Shown one piece after another: positions 55,131-64,000 of a DNA stretch of 64,000 nt. The DNA comes from Paraescarpia echinospica (taxonomy: Eukaryota > Annelida > Polychaeta > Sabellida > Siboglinidae), in contig CM034544.1 of the NCBI GenBank assembly GCA_020002185.1, positions 34,632,206 to 34,696,205 of the forward strand, read 5' to 3'. A model generated the notes under the pieces. It did no database searches and had not been told where the DNA came from. It saw nothing but the letters and a program-made list of their open reading frames with translations. Each line of letters begins with the position of its first letter. Position 1 is the stretch's first letter. The position numbers were made by a program, and so were the translations under genes.

Positions 55131-55506
55131 TCACTCACTCCACTGTCTACTACCTACTGGCCACTGCCTACTCACTCCACTGCCTACTACCTACTGCCCA
55201 CTGTCCACTCACTCCACTGTCTACTACCTACTGCCCACTGTCTACTCACTCCACTGTCTACTACCTACTACCCACTATCCACTCACTCCACTGTCTACTA
55301 CCTACTGCCCACTGTCTACTCACTCCACTGTCTACTACCTACTGTCTACTCACTCCAGTGTCTACTACCTACTGCCCACTGTCCACTCACTCCACTGTCT
55401 ACTACCTACTACCCGCTGTCTACTCACTCCACTGTCTACTACCTACTGTCCACTCACTCCACTGTCTACTACCTACTGCCCGCTGTCTACTCACTCCACT
55501 GTCTAC
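55131..55506. repeat. 37-bp minisatellite running into the gap
   Basis: Units of about 37 bases with ACTCACTCCACTGTCTACTA; units start near 55207, 55244 and 55281. It continues to the N run, so its true length is unknown. Confidence 0.92.
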
Positions 55507-56506
55507 NNNNNNNNNNNNNNNNNNNNNNNNNNNNNNNNNNNNNNNNNNNNNNNNNNNNNNNNNNNNNNNNNNNNNNNNNNNNNNNNNNNNNNNNNNNNNN
55601 NNNNNNNNNNNNNNNNNNNNNNNNNNNNNNNNNNNNNNNNNNNNNNNNNNNNNNNNNNNNNNNNNNNNNNNNNNNNNNNNNNNNNNNNNNNNNNNNNNNN
55701 NNNNNNNNNNNNNNNNNNNNNNNNNNNNNNNNNNNNNNNNNNNNNNNNNNNNNNNNNNNNNNNNNNNNNNNNNNNNNNNNNNNNNNNNNNNNNNNNNNNN
55801 NNNNNNNNNNNNNNNNNNNNNNNNNNNNNNNNNNNNNNNNNNNNNNNNNNNNNNNNNNNNNNNNNNNNNNNNNNNNNNNNNNNNNNNNNNNNNNNNNNNN
55901 NNNNNNNNNNNNNNNNNNNNNNNNNNNNNNNNNNNNNNNNNNNNNNNNNNNNNNNNNNNNNNNNNNNNNNNNNNNNNNNNNNNNNNNNNNNNNNNNNNNN
56001 NNNNNNNNNNNNNNNNNNNNNNNNNNNNNNNNNNNNNNNNNNNNNNNNNNNNNNNNNNNNNNNNNNNNNNNNNNNNNNNNNNNNNNNNNNNNNNNNNNNN
56101 NNNNNNNNNNNNNNNNNNNNNNNNNNNNNNNNNNNNNNNNNNNNNNNNNNNNNNNNNNNNNNNNNNNNNNNNNNNNNNNNNNNNNNNNNNNNNNNNNNNN
56201 NNNNNNNNNNNNNNNNNNNNNNNNNNNNNNNNNNNNNNNNNNNNNNNNNNNNNNNNNNNNNNNNNNNNNNNNNNNNNNNNNNNNNNNNNNNNNNNNNNNN
56301 NNNNNNNNNNNNNNNNNNNNNNNNNNNNNNNNNNNNNNNNNNNNNNNNNNNNNNNNNNNNNNNNNNNNNNNNNNNNNNNNNNNNNNNNNNNNNNNNNNNN
56401 NNNNNNNNNNNNNNNNNNNNNNNNNNNNNNNNNNNNNNNNNNNNNNNNNNNNNNNNNNNNNNNNNNNNNNNNNNNNNNNNNNNNNNNNNNNNNNNNNNNN
56501 NNNNNN
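55507..56506. other. assembly gap, 1000 N
   Basis: Exactly 1000 N, a placeholder length. The gap follows a minisatellite, the likely cause of the assembly break. Confidence 0.99.
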
Positions 56507-56524
56507 AAATTGTACAGCCATATA

Positions 56525-56980
56525 CTAAAACGACGCGGCAATACATACTGTAGTCCAGATCAAACCTACTATTGTATAACATCGGCTGCAAGTAAGACGC
56601 TGTTCGTTTTGCAACGGCTGGGTAATTGCAACCATCTTGCACACGGTCACCCAGCACAGACTGTGCAGCGACACGAAGGCGAACCAAGTTGAGAACATTT
56701 CTTGGATCATTGGAAGGTAAGGAGCCATGTGCCGCACTTGTGGAGTCGCCTTCGAGCAAACAACGGCACTGATGGGCATCGTCGTGCAACCGCTGGCCAT
56801 ATCAGACAGCGTCGGGGAGAACATGAATAATGTCGTGCGATCTTCACGCAGCTGTGGATATTTCAAGATCACATCTATCACAATAGAGTTCAATATAATG
56901 TTCGTGACGACCACAGCGCTAATGATAGCAGGCTTCAAAATATTAGTCAGCCAGATCCATATTGGAAAACAATCGGACAC
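56525..56980 (-). CDS. N-terminal part of a rhodopsin-type GPCR, probably degenerate
   Basis: The 151-codon minus frame has TM1 (about 16-38, with T-N-I-I-L-N), TM2 (about 49-72, L-S-D-M-A-S-G then M-P), an ECL1, TM3 (about 93-118, W-F-A-F-V-S-L-H-S-L-C-W-V-T-V) followed by V-A-I-T-Q-P-L, and the start of TM4 with its Trp142. This layout is that of amine-type class A receptors. The D/E-R-Y motif is C-K-M (114-116), and a TAG ends the frame inside TM4, 19 bases from the gap. The rest may lie in the gap after a frameshift, or the copy is a pseudogene. Confidence 0.6.
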   Translation of the reverse strand: MSDCFPIWIWLTNILKPAIISAVVVTNIILNSIVIDVILKYPQLREDRTTLFMFSPTLSDMASGCTTMPISAVVCSKATPQVRHMAPYLPMIQEMFSTWFAFVSLHSLCWVTVCKMVAITQPLQNEQRLTCSRCYTIVGLIWTTVCIAASF

Positions 56981-57929
56981 AAATTTACGGATTGCTAATT
57001 TGATATATTATCACATGTAATCATATATCGCCGCTTATTGCGTTCACGCGTTACTGTTAATTTGAGCCATGTCGGCATCGTCGTCAAATCGTATACGCAT
57101 ATTTTGGCTGGCATCAAATTATTGATGTTTCACTTGTTGTTCAATTGTGTTCTTTCAAACGTAATATCTTACAATCGAAATTCTATGATGATTGCTGGTA
57201 ATATGAGCTTCATGACAGTTGCAGTGTTTGGTGTGCTGGCGATGCTCTGGCGTTTTCGATGTGTAACGTCACGCTGACCGGTTTCTGTCAATCTTTGAAC
57301 GCGATACAGAAATAACGTTGATACGCAGATTACGATTGAGACGCTATCAGTTGCACTCACTTGTACAGTAGAGACAATTTCAGTTTTGTCTTCAATTGCG
57401 ATGTCATGGTTGCCCTCCAACATTAAATACGTTTCCATTAAAATCAATGCTACATTTTAATTATTGTATTATATTATGTTATGCTATATTATGCTATGAT
57501 ATGCTATGCTATGCTATGATATGCTATGCTATTATCATATCGTATCATATCATATCATATTATTCTATGCTTATGTTTGAATATCATTTGGTGATGTACT
57601 GTGAAATGTAGGGCCAAAAGGTAATATCATAAGTTGATAATGTTGAACAATGATATATTAATGTTTATTACTATTTACAAATGGGTCATTTTCATATTGT
57701 CCTATTTTCTTCACGGTTATTCACCAGTGAAAGTGACATTGTATTGTTGTGTCTTACAACATTTTCCATTGTCTTCATAGTCATTCACCATTGAATCTAA
57801 TGTTGTATTTATGTCTTAGTAATGTATTTTACTTCAGTCAAGCTTTACCTTGACATCACTGTTGGCAATGCAGAATTGAATCACCATTGATACATGCTGG
57901 TTTTCTTCATATCTAACTGATAAATTTCA
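56981..57929. other. no supported gene; TATGC pentanucleotide tract
   Basis: A 92-codon minus frame at 57169-57447 has hydrophobic stretches but no family match. A TATGC/TATCA pentanucleotide tract lies at about 57470-57570. The rest is AT-rich. Confidence 0.45.
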
Positions 57930-59070
57930 AACTATAAAGATTGGGAACTGTTTTTCAGCTGCACTGCCGCTTTATTTGGTGTTCCCCAGGATTCTGTTAT
58001 TGAGCCTTTGCTTTTAACTTTTTACACCACGCCACTAAGCTCTGTTATACAAAGACATAACTTGTATCATCATCTTTATGCTGATGATACTCAGATCTAC
58101 ATTTCATTGGCTACCCCGGATATAAATCGCTCCCTTAACCAACTTAGTGATTGCCTTCAAGATATCTTCCACTGGATGACTGACAGCAAGTTGAAATTAA
58201 ATGCAAATAAAACTGAATTGATCATTATTGTTATTCCAATGCAGCATAGTAAACTGGATGTTTTTTCCCTACGCATATGTTGAATCAGTATATCACGCCA
58301 GCAACCTCGGTGCGGAATCTAGGAGTGATCTTTGATAGTAACTTCAATTTCCGACAACAAATATATCAAACATGTCGTTGCTGTTTTTATCATATTCGTG
58401 ATCTTCGCCGTATTCACCAGTATATGTCATTTTATGCTGCTAAAACTATTACAACAGCGCTTGTTAGCAGCAGACTTGACTATTGCAATTCCCTCCTTTA
58501 TAATATCGCTAGCAAGGATATCACAAACCTTCAGCGTGTCCAAAATTGTCTAGCAAGAGTAGTTACAAGATCTCCTCGTTTTTATCGCTCTGTACCACTT
58601 TTAAAATCTTTGCATTGGCTTCCTGTACGATATCGTATAATATTTAAGATCTGTACCATTACATACCAGGCACTGTGCAGTAAGCATCCATCTTATTTGC
58701 ATTCATTGCTTACTCCTGTAAGACAACTTATCCAGCTTCGATCATTTTATTTCTGACCTACTTTTTGTTCCTAGAGTCAACACTAACATTGGAATTAGGG
58801 CTTTTTCTGTTGCTTAACCAACTCTTTGGAATAAGCTCCCTCTTTGTGTTAGATCAGTTGAAAATATTACAAAATTCCGTCGTCATTTAAAACTTTATCT
58901 TTACAACCTTGCTTATCCACCGAAGCTCCCTAGCGCCTTGACCCATCTGTTGACAACTGGAATAGTACTTATGGATTTTGAGATTGACCAATCCTTTTGT
59001 TTTGATGCGCCTCTGAGCTTGGTTTCCAAGGATTTAGGCGCAATAGAAGTTATCTTATAATTATGATTAT
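57930..59070 (+). mobile_element. 5'-truncated L2/CR1-type LINE, second copy
   Basis: It starts inside the RT at G-V-P-Q (with the next residues already changed), contains Y-A-D-D-T-Q-I-Y and the C-terminal domain in several frames, and ends with the same GGCGCAATAGAAGTTATCTTA tail as 23712-25915. Confidence 0.9.
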
Positions 59071-60470
59071 CTCATAGATCACACTTTCCTGCATATTGCC
59101 GTTACTTTAATTTATACACTTTGCCTAATGTTTTTTATCACAAATAAACACTTTTGTAGACAACATAATATATGACGGAATGCAAGAACGCACCAAGTGC
59201 TCGGCGTCCATTTTGGATGGCTCGACGGAGTTTTCCCTAGGCAACAGATCACTTGATGAATCGGTCAATAGAAGGGTCCAAAACTAAATGTGAGTCCGAC
59301 GTCCATTGTTTATGTGTTTGACATATATGTTGCTAGGCAACACGTCGCTTGGATATGTACATGTAAAGCTTGATATGTTACTTTATCAAAACTATAAGTT
59401 TCACTTGTTTGTCATAACTCGACACTTTGACTCAGGATAATGAAAATCGACTCTCAGAAACACATGTCAGCTTATATATTCATGTGTTAATCATACGCGT
59501 ATACAGACAACCATAATCATAATATGCCTCGCTTACATTGATATCATAGCAATGAAACGTCTTCTCGAAAACAACGTTTTTTGTCATGAAAACGAGCTAT
59601 TTTTCTCTTATGTGGAACAAGTGTCACGTGTTTCTGAGGATCGATCACAACAAAAGGCTAGCTATTTAAGAAACACGTTAAGATAACACTTAATGCTTAA
59701 CTCCATGTACGGGTTGTGTCGACATCACAATATTCCTTAAGCATATGAAGCAAGCATGAGGAAACGTCACTGCTACGAAAATATGTTCAGGAAAAAGCGA
59801 ATCACCTGTCTAATTGGAACGCGTTGACGGACTCATACACCTAAAGATATGCTTCTCCGAAAACACAATTTATTCAATTGTGTACGGTAGACGCTAGAAT
59901 AAATCGACCAGTGCCAACACGGCTCTTGCTTCATCATGAAGACTGCTCTATTGCTTGAATATAATTACCATGCAATGTTAGTGGGTTTCTCAGGAAAACA
60001 GGATTTGGATTCAATTAAAATAATTAAAATTCAAACGACAACATTGAAAAATAAACCATTATACTAAATAATTATACTTCACATTCAGAAACATTTAATA
60101 CAAAATCAACATATTAAAATTTGATAATATTTTTTCGTTTACAACTGTTAATATAACACTATAAATATTTAAACATATACGTGCCCTATTGCTTTTACAT
60201 TTCGAACATGATTCTAATCTAGGACTATAAATTTCCCATATACTAAAATAAGTACTTACGTAATCTTTCAAAATTTAGGAAACAAATTGCTTAGATACAG
60301 TTGGTCTCACGTTTTAAACAATATCCCGTACAAAGTCAAACACTTGCAAACTACGTTAAACGACATTTCCTACAAACATCACGATACATGCTTAATCCCA
60401 AACTCAAGAATGCATATTGAATAATAAATGACAGCTACAATGCATGTGCACATACATGTACCTACGAACG
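59071..60470. other. intergenic, X-box-like palindrome, no gene seen
   Basis: Near its start, GTTGCTAGGCAAC at 59329-59341 is a perfect RFX X-box-like palindrome, with a half-site CTAGGCAAC at 59237-59245. No coding exon is visible next to it. The rest is AT-rich without coding frames. Confidence 0.4.
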
Positions 60471-60471
60471 C

Positions 60472-60541
60472 AAACACACACGCATGAACAGACACACACA
60501 CAGGCACACGTGTACGCACACGCACACGCACTGCCTTTCTT

Positions 60542-60593
<52 letters not shown>

Positions 60594-60606
60594 GCGCGCG
60601 CATAAA

Positions 60607-60647
<41 letters not shown>

Positions 60648-60784
60648 ACACACACATACACACACATACACACACTCACACACGCACATACACACATACA
60701 CACACACACTCACACACGTACATACACACACAGACACGCGCACGGACGCAAGGACCCACGCACCCACGCACACACACACACATA
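60472..60784. repeat. degenerate (CA)n microsatellite
   Basis: CA runs broken by CACG, CATA and CGCG steps. Frames across it on both strands are artefacts. Confidence 0.95.
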
Positions 60785-61116
60785 CGAAAACAGCTATTAC
60801 TTTTGTATATATTTCACCATGATTTATACTCGCTTGTAATATTCAGACGCTTAGGAATGTTGGCGCCGTTTGTGTGTTAATGGGTTATGCAAGAAAGCCT
60901 GATTGAAACACATGCCCTTTCGGCGTATATTGGTAATTACATATTTACAACATATAGTTGATGCATTGTAAAAAAATTACAATACTACCGATTTCGTACG
61001 TATTGCTGGTTTGAACATTATTAACGATATTCTGATCGTTCGAGCATGGAGATCTTCGCCGTGTATTCATCACCTTGACATAAAACTATCAGCGAACGTA
61101 TTCTTTGTAGGATACT

Positions 61117-61118
61117 TT

Positions 61119-61201
<83 letters not shown>

Positions 61202-61276
61202 GTGTGTGTGTGTGTGTGTGTGTGTGTGACTGTGTGTGTGAGTGTGTGTGCGTGTGTGTGTGTGTGAGTGTGTGCG
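61117..61276. repeat. (GT)n microsatellite at the end of paralogue homology
   Basis: About 160 bases of GT with minor interruptions. It is the inverted counterpart of 7311-7605. Homology to the left BRICHOS gene stops here. Confidence 0.95.
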
Positions 61277-61601
61277 TAAAGTAATATGAAGAGTGCAGGG
61301 GTGTAATCTGCTGCGTCCCCTGCCGTGCAAGGATTATACCGATAAAAACGTGAAAGGACGCAGCGAAGAATCTGAAACAGTACTTCCCCCGATTTCCACA
61401 CCAAAGTCTTTTCCAATACCAGCGATGCGCAAAAGGTATGGCTCAACCCTCCCCAAAATTCACCTCATTACGACGCCGTACTATTTCCATAGCAACATTC
61501 CTTATACGCACGCGGGATATAATCTCATTAATACTAAGGTAAAATGCTACGATGCACAACCAAAATAAGTTATTTATGAACCAATGGTTTTAATAACCGA
61601 C

Positions 61602-61773
61602 CTTCAGAGCCCGGCGTCTCCACGTCTGTGCCGTTGCTGCTACACGTCGGAGTAAGCCAGTAGATGGAGGCACCGCCGCACATGCTGGTGATTTTTTTGC
61701 CGAGGAAATCAGGCCGCGGGATGGCTTCCTCGGTGACACGGAAGAACGAGGAGTCGCTGTTCTTGACACTGTT
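61602..61773 (-). CDS. paralogue exon 5
   Basis: 172 bases, same length as the left exon 5; acceptor TTTTTAATCAG, donor GAAG|GTCGGT. About 11 base differences from the left copy, 6 of them changing residues; the BRICHOS Cys in S-M-C-G-G is kept. Confidence 0.85.
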
Positions 61774-64000
61774 CTGATTAAAAAAAGTAAATGTTTAGAA
61801 ATATTTCACTTCAATCTAGTTATGGTATGCATAGATAGTAAGCGACAGTTGAAAGCAATATATAATTTAGCTTTTGCTTTGAAGTGTGACGTTTAGAAAA
61901 GAATACCACAACGAATTTGTTAATCACGTCAACGTATGCTATTAGTGGATCCTGTGACTAAAAAGAACCCCCCAAAAAATGGTTATCATGGAGCGTTACA
62001 ATTATAACGCAGGTGGTGTTCTACTCACTTCCTTCATGTTGGCCCTCACAGTCTCCGGGTCTGCCTCGGATTCATTCAAGGGTGACACGAAACACGCCGT
62101 GTTGCCGTTCGTGCTCATCTTGTGTAGTGTGATTCTCTACGAAACAGTCATGAAATACAGTCAGTCATCAAGCAGTGGTAATTACAGTGTTGATAGCAAC
62201 CGAATACCCTGGCAGAACGACTCCTCGAAAAAAGATGCAGGCAATTTGGTTCTTCGGCATGAAAATGGGGCAACTGGTTTGTTAGTTCAACGTTAGACAA
62301 TAGTACTATGCTTGGGATAGATACCCTTTCTTTTGTGCGACCTTGCCATTGACAGTCACAGGAAGACAAAATAAATATGATAATAGCACATAAAATATAC
62401 ACGTAATAAATGATGACCAATTTTGTAAGTAGTAACGAAAACGTTAATAATAATAATAATAATTATTATTATTATTGTACTAATACTACTACTACTACTA
62501 CTAATAATAATAATGGTAATGAAGATGATGATAATAATAATAGTAATAATAATAATGTCGGCTTTGACTTACCTTGCTGAAGTCGTTCACCACCCACTGC
62601 TCTCCCATTGACGTCATCAGGTGGTAGGAGACGACGTTATTAGTCGTGTCACTCTCCACGTCCTCATTGATTGGCTCGTCGCCTTTGTCGTTGACCTTCA
62701 CGTGGAACTACATCCAACAAGATACAGTATTAGAAAGGTCAATGCCAAACACACCGATTATAATCGTGTGTTAATTTCAGCAGCAGCAGCAACAACAACA
62801 ACAACACAAACATGTCAAACACAAATATTACCCACAGTTTTGATGTTGAACAAGGCAAGACGAAATGTTTAACTTATAATATTTGTTCAAGTAATACGAT
62901 AAATGTAATGTGACACATACGACACATGCATGGTTGCAACGCAATTATTTATACTTTAATATTTTACAATGAATGATGAAATATTTGTGTTTAGGCTAGA
63001 TATTCACAGTATCCGTTTGTGTTAAAAAATAACAACTTATAAAGTCCAGCATAAACAAAACATATTACTAGCAACAATAAATGAGTATCTACACCGCCGC
63101 ATGAGTTTAGTACGACTGTGTGTTCACCACAAAGTCTTTGGAAATATTAGTTAACATGTTCCATAATAAATACCCAATATGCGCCTTTCACGAAGACTAC
63201 TGTTGTTGAACATTCATATAGACCGAAATTTGAAGTTATTAACCAAAGTTCGAATACAGTGCTTGCGAATATCAGGATATCTACAACGATATCAAAACAT
63301 AGCCGAAGCAGTATTACTACTTTACCGAATACACTTATACATTAGCTCACATCCATTCGTGGAGCAACACACTAAACACAGCAGTTATTATCACTGCTTC
63401 CATTCGTGGAGCAAACAACCAAACACAGCAGTTATTACCACGGCATCCATTCATGGAACAACAAACCAAACACAGCAGTTATTACCACTGCATCCATTCA
63501 CGGAGCAACAAACCAAACACAGCAGTTATTACCACTGCATCCATTCATGGAGCAACAAACCAAACACAGCATCGTTTCTTCTTAAATAGCTAATAACGGC
63601 ATGCTAAATATTTTCCACGAAAGAGGTCGTAAAGCCGCAGTAACAGCTAATAACTAATTAGTAAATAAGTCCTAATAACTATTTACGCGAATTCTTTATA
63701 CGCTAAGAAAGCGGATGAACGTTGAAGACCCGAATGGACCTGGGCACTTTGGAGGAGATATTAACTTGCTAAGAGAGTGTGTTCGAAGATAGCGTATTTA
63801 TATACATACGATTAACATTTGTCGTAGCAATGGGTGTAGGAATACAAGTGGAATGACACGTATTGACTCTGCCTACCTTAACGATGTCGGCGGCCGCTGC
63901 CTTGAAGACATAAGCGGCGCCGAGAAGTCCGCCCACCAACACGATGACGACGACGACACACGTGACTGCGATGAACACGTTCTTCGTCTTCACCTTTCCA
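61602..64000 (-). CDS. inverted BRICHOS paralogue, exons 2-5, truncated by window end; peptide exon not found
   Basis: Exons 63877-64000 (partial), 62573-62707, 62029-62136 and 61602-61773 match exons 2-5 of the left gene in order, length, phase and splice sites. The anchor, BRICHOS Asp and both Cys are kept. There are no stops or frameshifts. Intron 2 carries the same 47-bp minisatellite, with fewer units. Downstream of exon 5 the shared intron ends in the GT microsatellite, and no copy of the left exon 6 is seen between the gap and 61.1 kb. It may use another terminal exon, have lost the peptide, or be a partial duplicate. Exon 1 would lie beyond 64000. Confidence 0.8.
62029..62136 (-). CDS. 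paralogue exon 4
   Basis: 108 bases; acceptor TTTCGTAG, donor GAA|GTGAGT. All five differences from the left exon 4 are synonymous. Confidence 0.88.
62573..62707 (-). CDS. paralogue exon 3
   Basis: 135 bases; acceptor TTGGATGTAG, donor AAG|GTAAGT. Three base differences, one changing Asp to Asn outside the conserved W-V-V-N-D-F motif. Confidence 0.87.
63350..63575. repeat. 47-bp minisatellite in paralogue intron 2
   Basis: About five units of the same 47-bp family as 4343-5190, in inverted orientation. Confidence 0.9.
63877..64000 (-). CDS. paralogue exon 2 (partial)
   Basis: It encodes the transmembrane anchor and the Ala-rich stretch to the donor AAG|GTAGGC. It is cut by the window end at the codons before the first basic residues of the anchor. 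The differences cluster at the cytosolic edge (Thr to Lys, His to Asn, Val to Ile). Confidence 0.82.

Noticed and set aside
53994..55200. CRISPR-like regular repeats
   Set aside because: The arrays here and at 8.0, 32.2 and 54.4-55.5 kb are contiguous minisatellites without unique spacers, in an animal genome.
55097..56692. 500-codon frame through the gap
   Set aside because: Most of it is N and the remainder is minisatellite translation.
57169..57447. 92-codon minus frame as a GPCR TM5-TM6 segment
   Set aside because: It has a hydrophobic stretch followed by basic residues, but lies upstream of the TM1-TM4 fragment on the same strand and lacks the TM6 and TM7 motifs, so the order does not fit one receptor.
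61021..61446. possible peptide exon of the right BRICHOS paralogue
   Set aside because: It is a translation of intron 5 and the GT tract. Downstream sequence lacks a furin motif, Cys cluster or any match to the left exon 6.

Overview
The window is animal nuclear DNA. It has spliced genes with GT-AG introns, dinucleotide microsatellites up to about 290 bp, several minisatellites, 5'-truncated non-LTR retrotransposons, tRNA-derived SINEs, MITE-like palindromes and an ISL2EU-like DNA transposon. The repeat content and a BRICHOS gene of the type used for secreted peptide precursors suggest a marine invertebrate (annelid, mollusc, lancelet or similar). I cannot name the species. One 1000-base run of N (55507-56506) shows this is a draft assembly.

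Left part (1-8.5 kb): a complete-looking six-exon gene on the + strand for a 278-residue type II membrane BRICHOS protein. It has a TATA/CCAAT promoter, one transmembrane anchor, a BRICHOS domain with the family's conserved Asp and two Cys, a furin site, and then a 57-residue C-terminal peptide with 13 Arg/Lys, no acidic residue and six Cys. I read it as a precursor of a cationic disulfide-rich, possibly antimicrobial, peptide. At the right edge (61.6-64.0 kb, - strand) an inverted paralogue keeps exons 2-5. I find no counterpart of the peptide exon; the shared sequence stops at a CA/GT microsatellite.

Middle-left (8.5-33 kb): mostly mobile DNA. There is a decayed multicopy mobile-type gene, SINEs, LINE fragments, and a segmental duplication (21.5-22.7 kb versus 23.4-28.5 kb) whose second copy carries two LINE insertions absent from the first. 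Host-like islands are a two-exon start of an unrecognised membrane or secreted protein (18.36-18.99 kb) and a few isolated candidate exons.

Centre (33.6-48.8 kb): a composite DNA transposon bounded by about 125-170 bp inverted termini. It carries a decayed DDE transposase on + and a multi-exon SAP/SWIM/YqaJ-nuclease gene on -, the two-gene plan of ISL2EU elements. A LINE with an intact 1218-codon ORF (2A-like site, zinc fingers, endonuclease, reverse transcriptase) is nested in its right arm.

Right part (48.8-61 kb): an old LINE, TATA-containing tandem repeats, a back-to-back pair of related terminal exons, two minisatellites running into the gap, a truncated rhodopsin-type GPCR fragment, another LINE copy, and microsatellites leading to the inverted BRICHOS paralogue.
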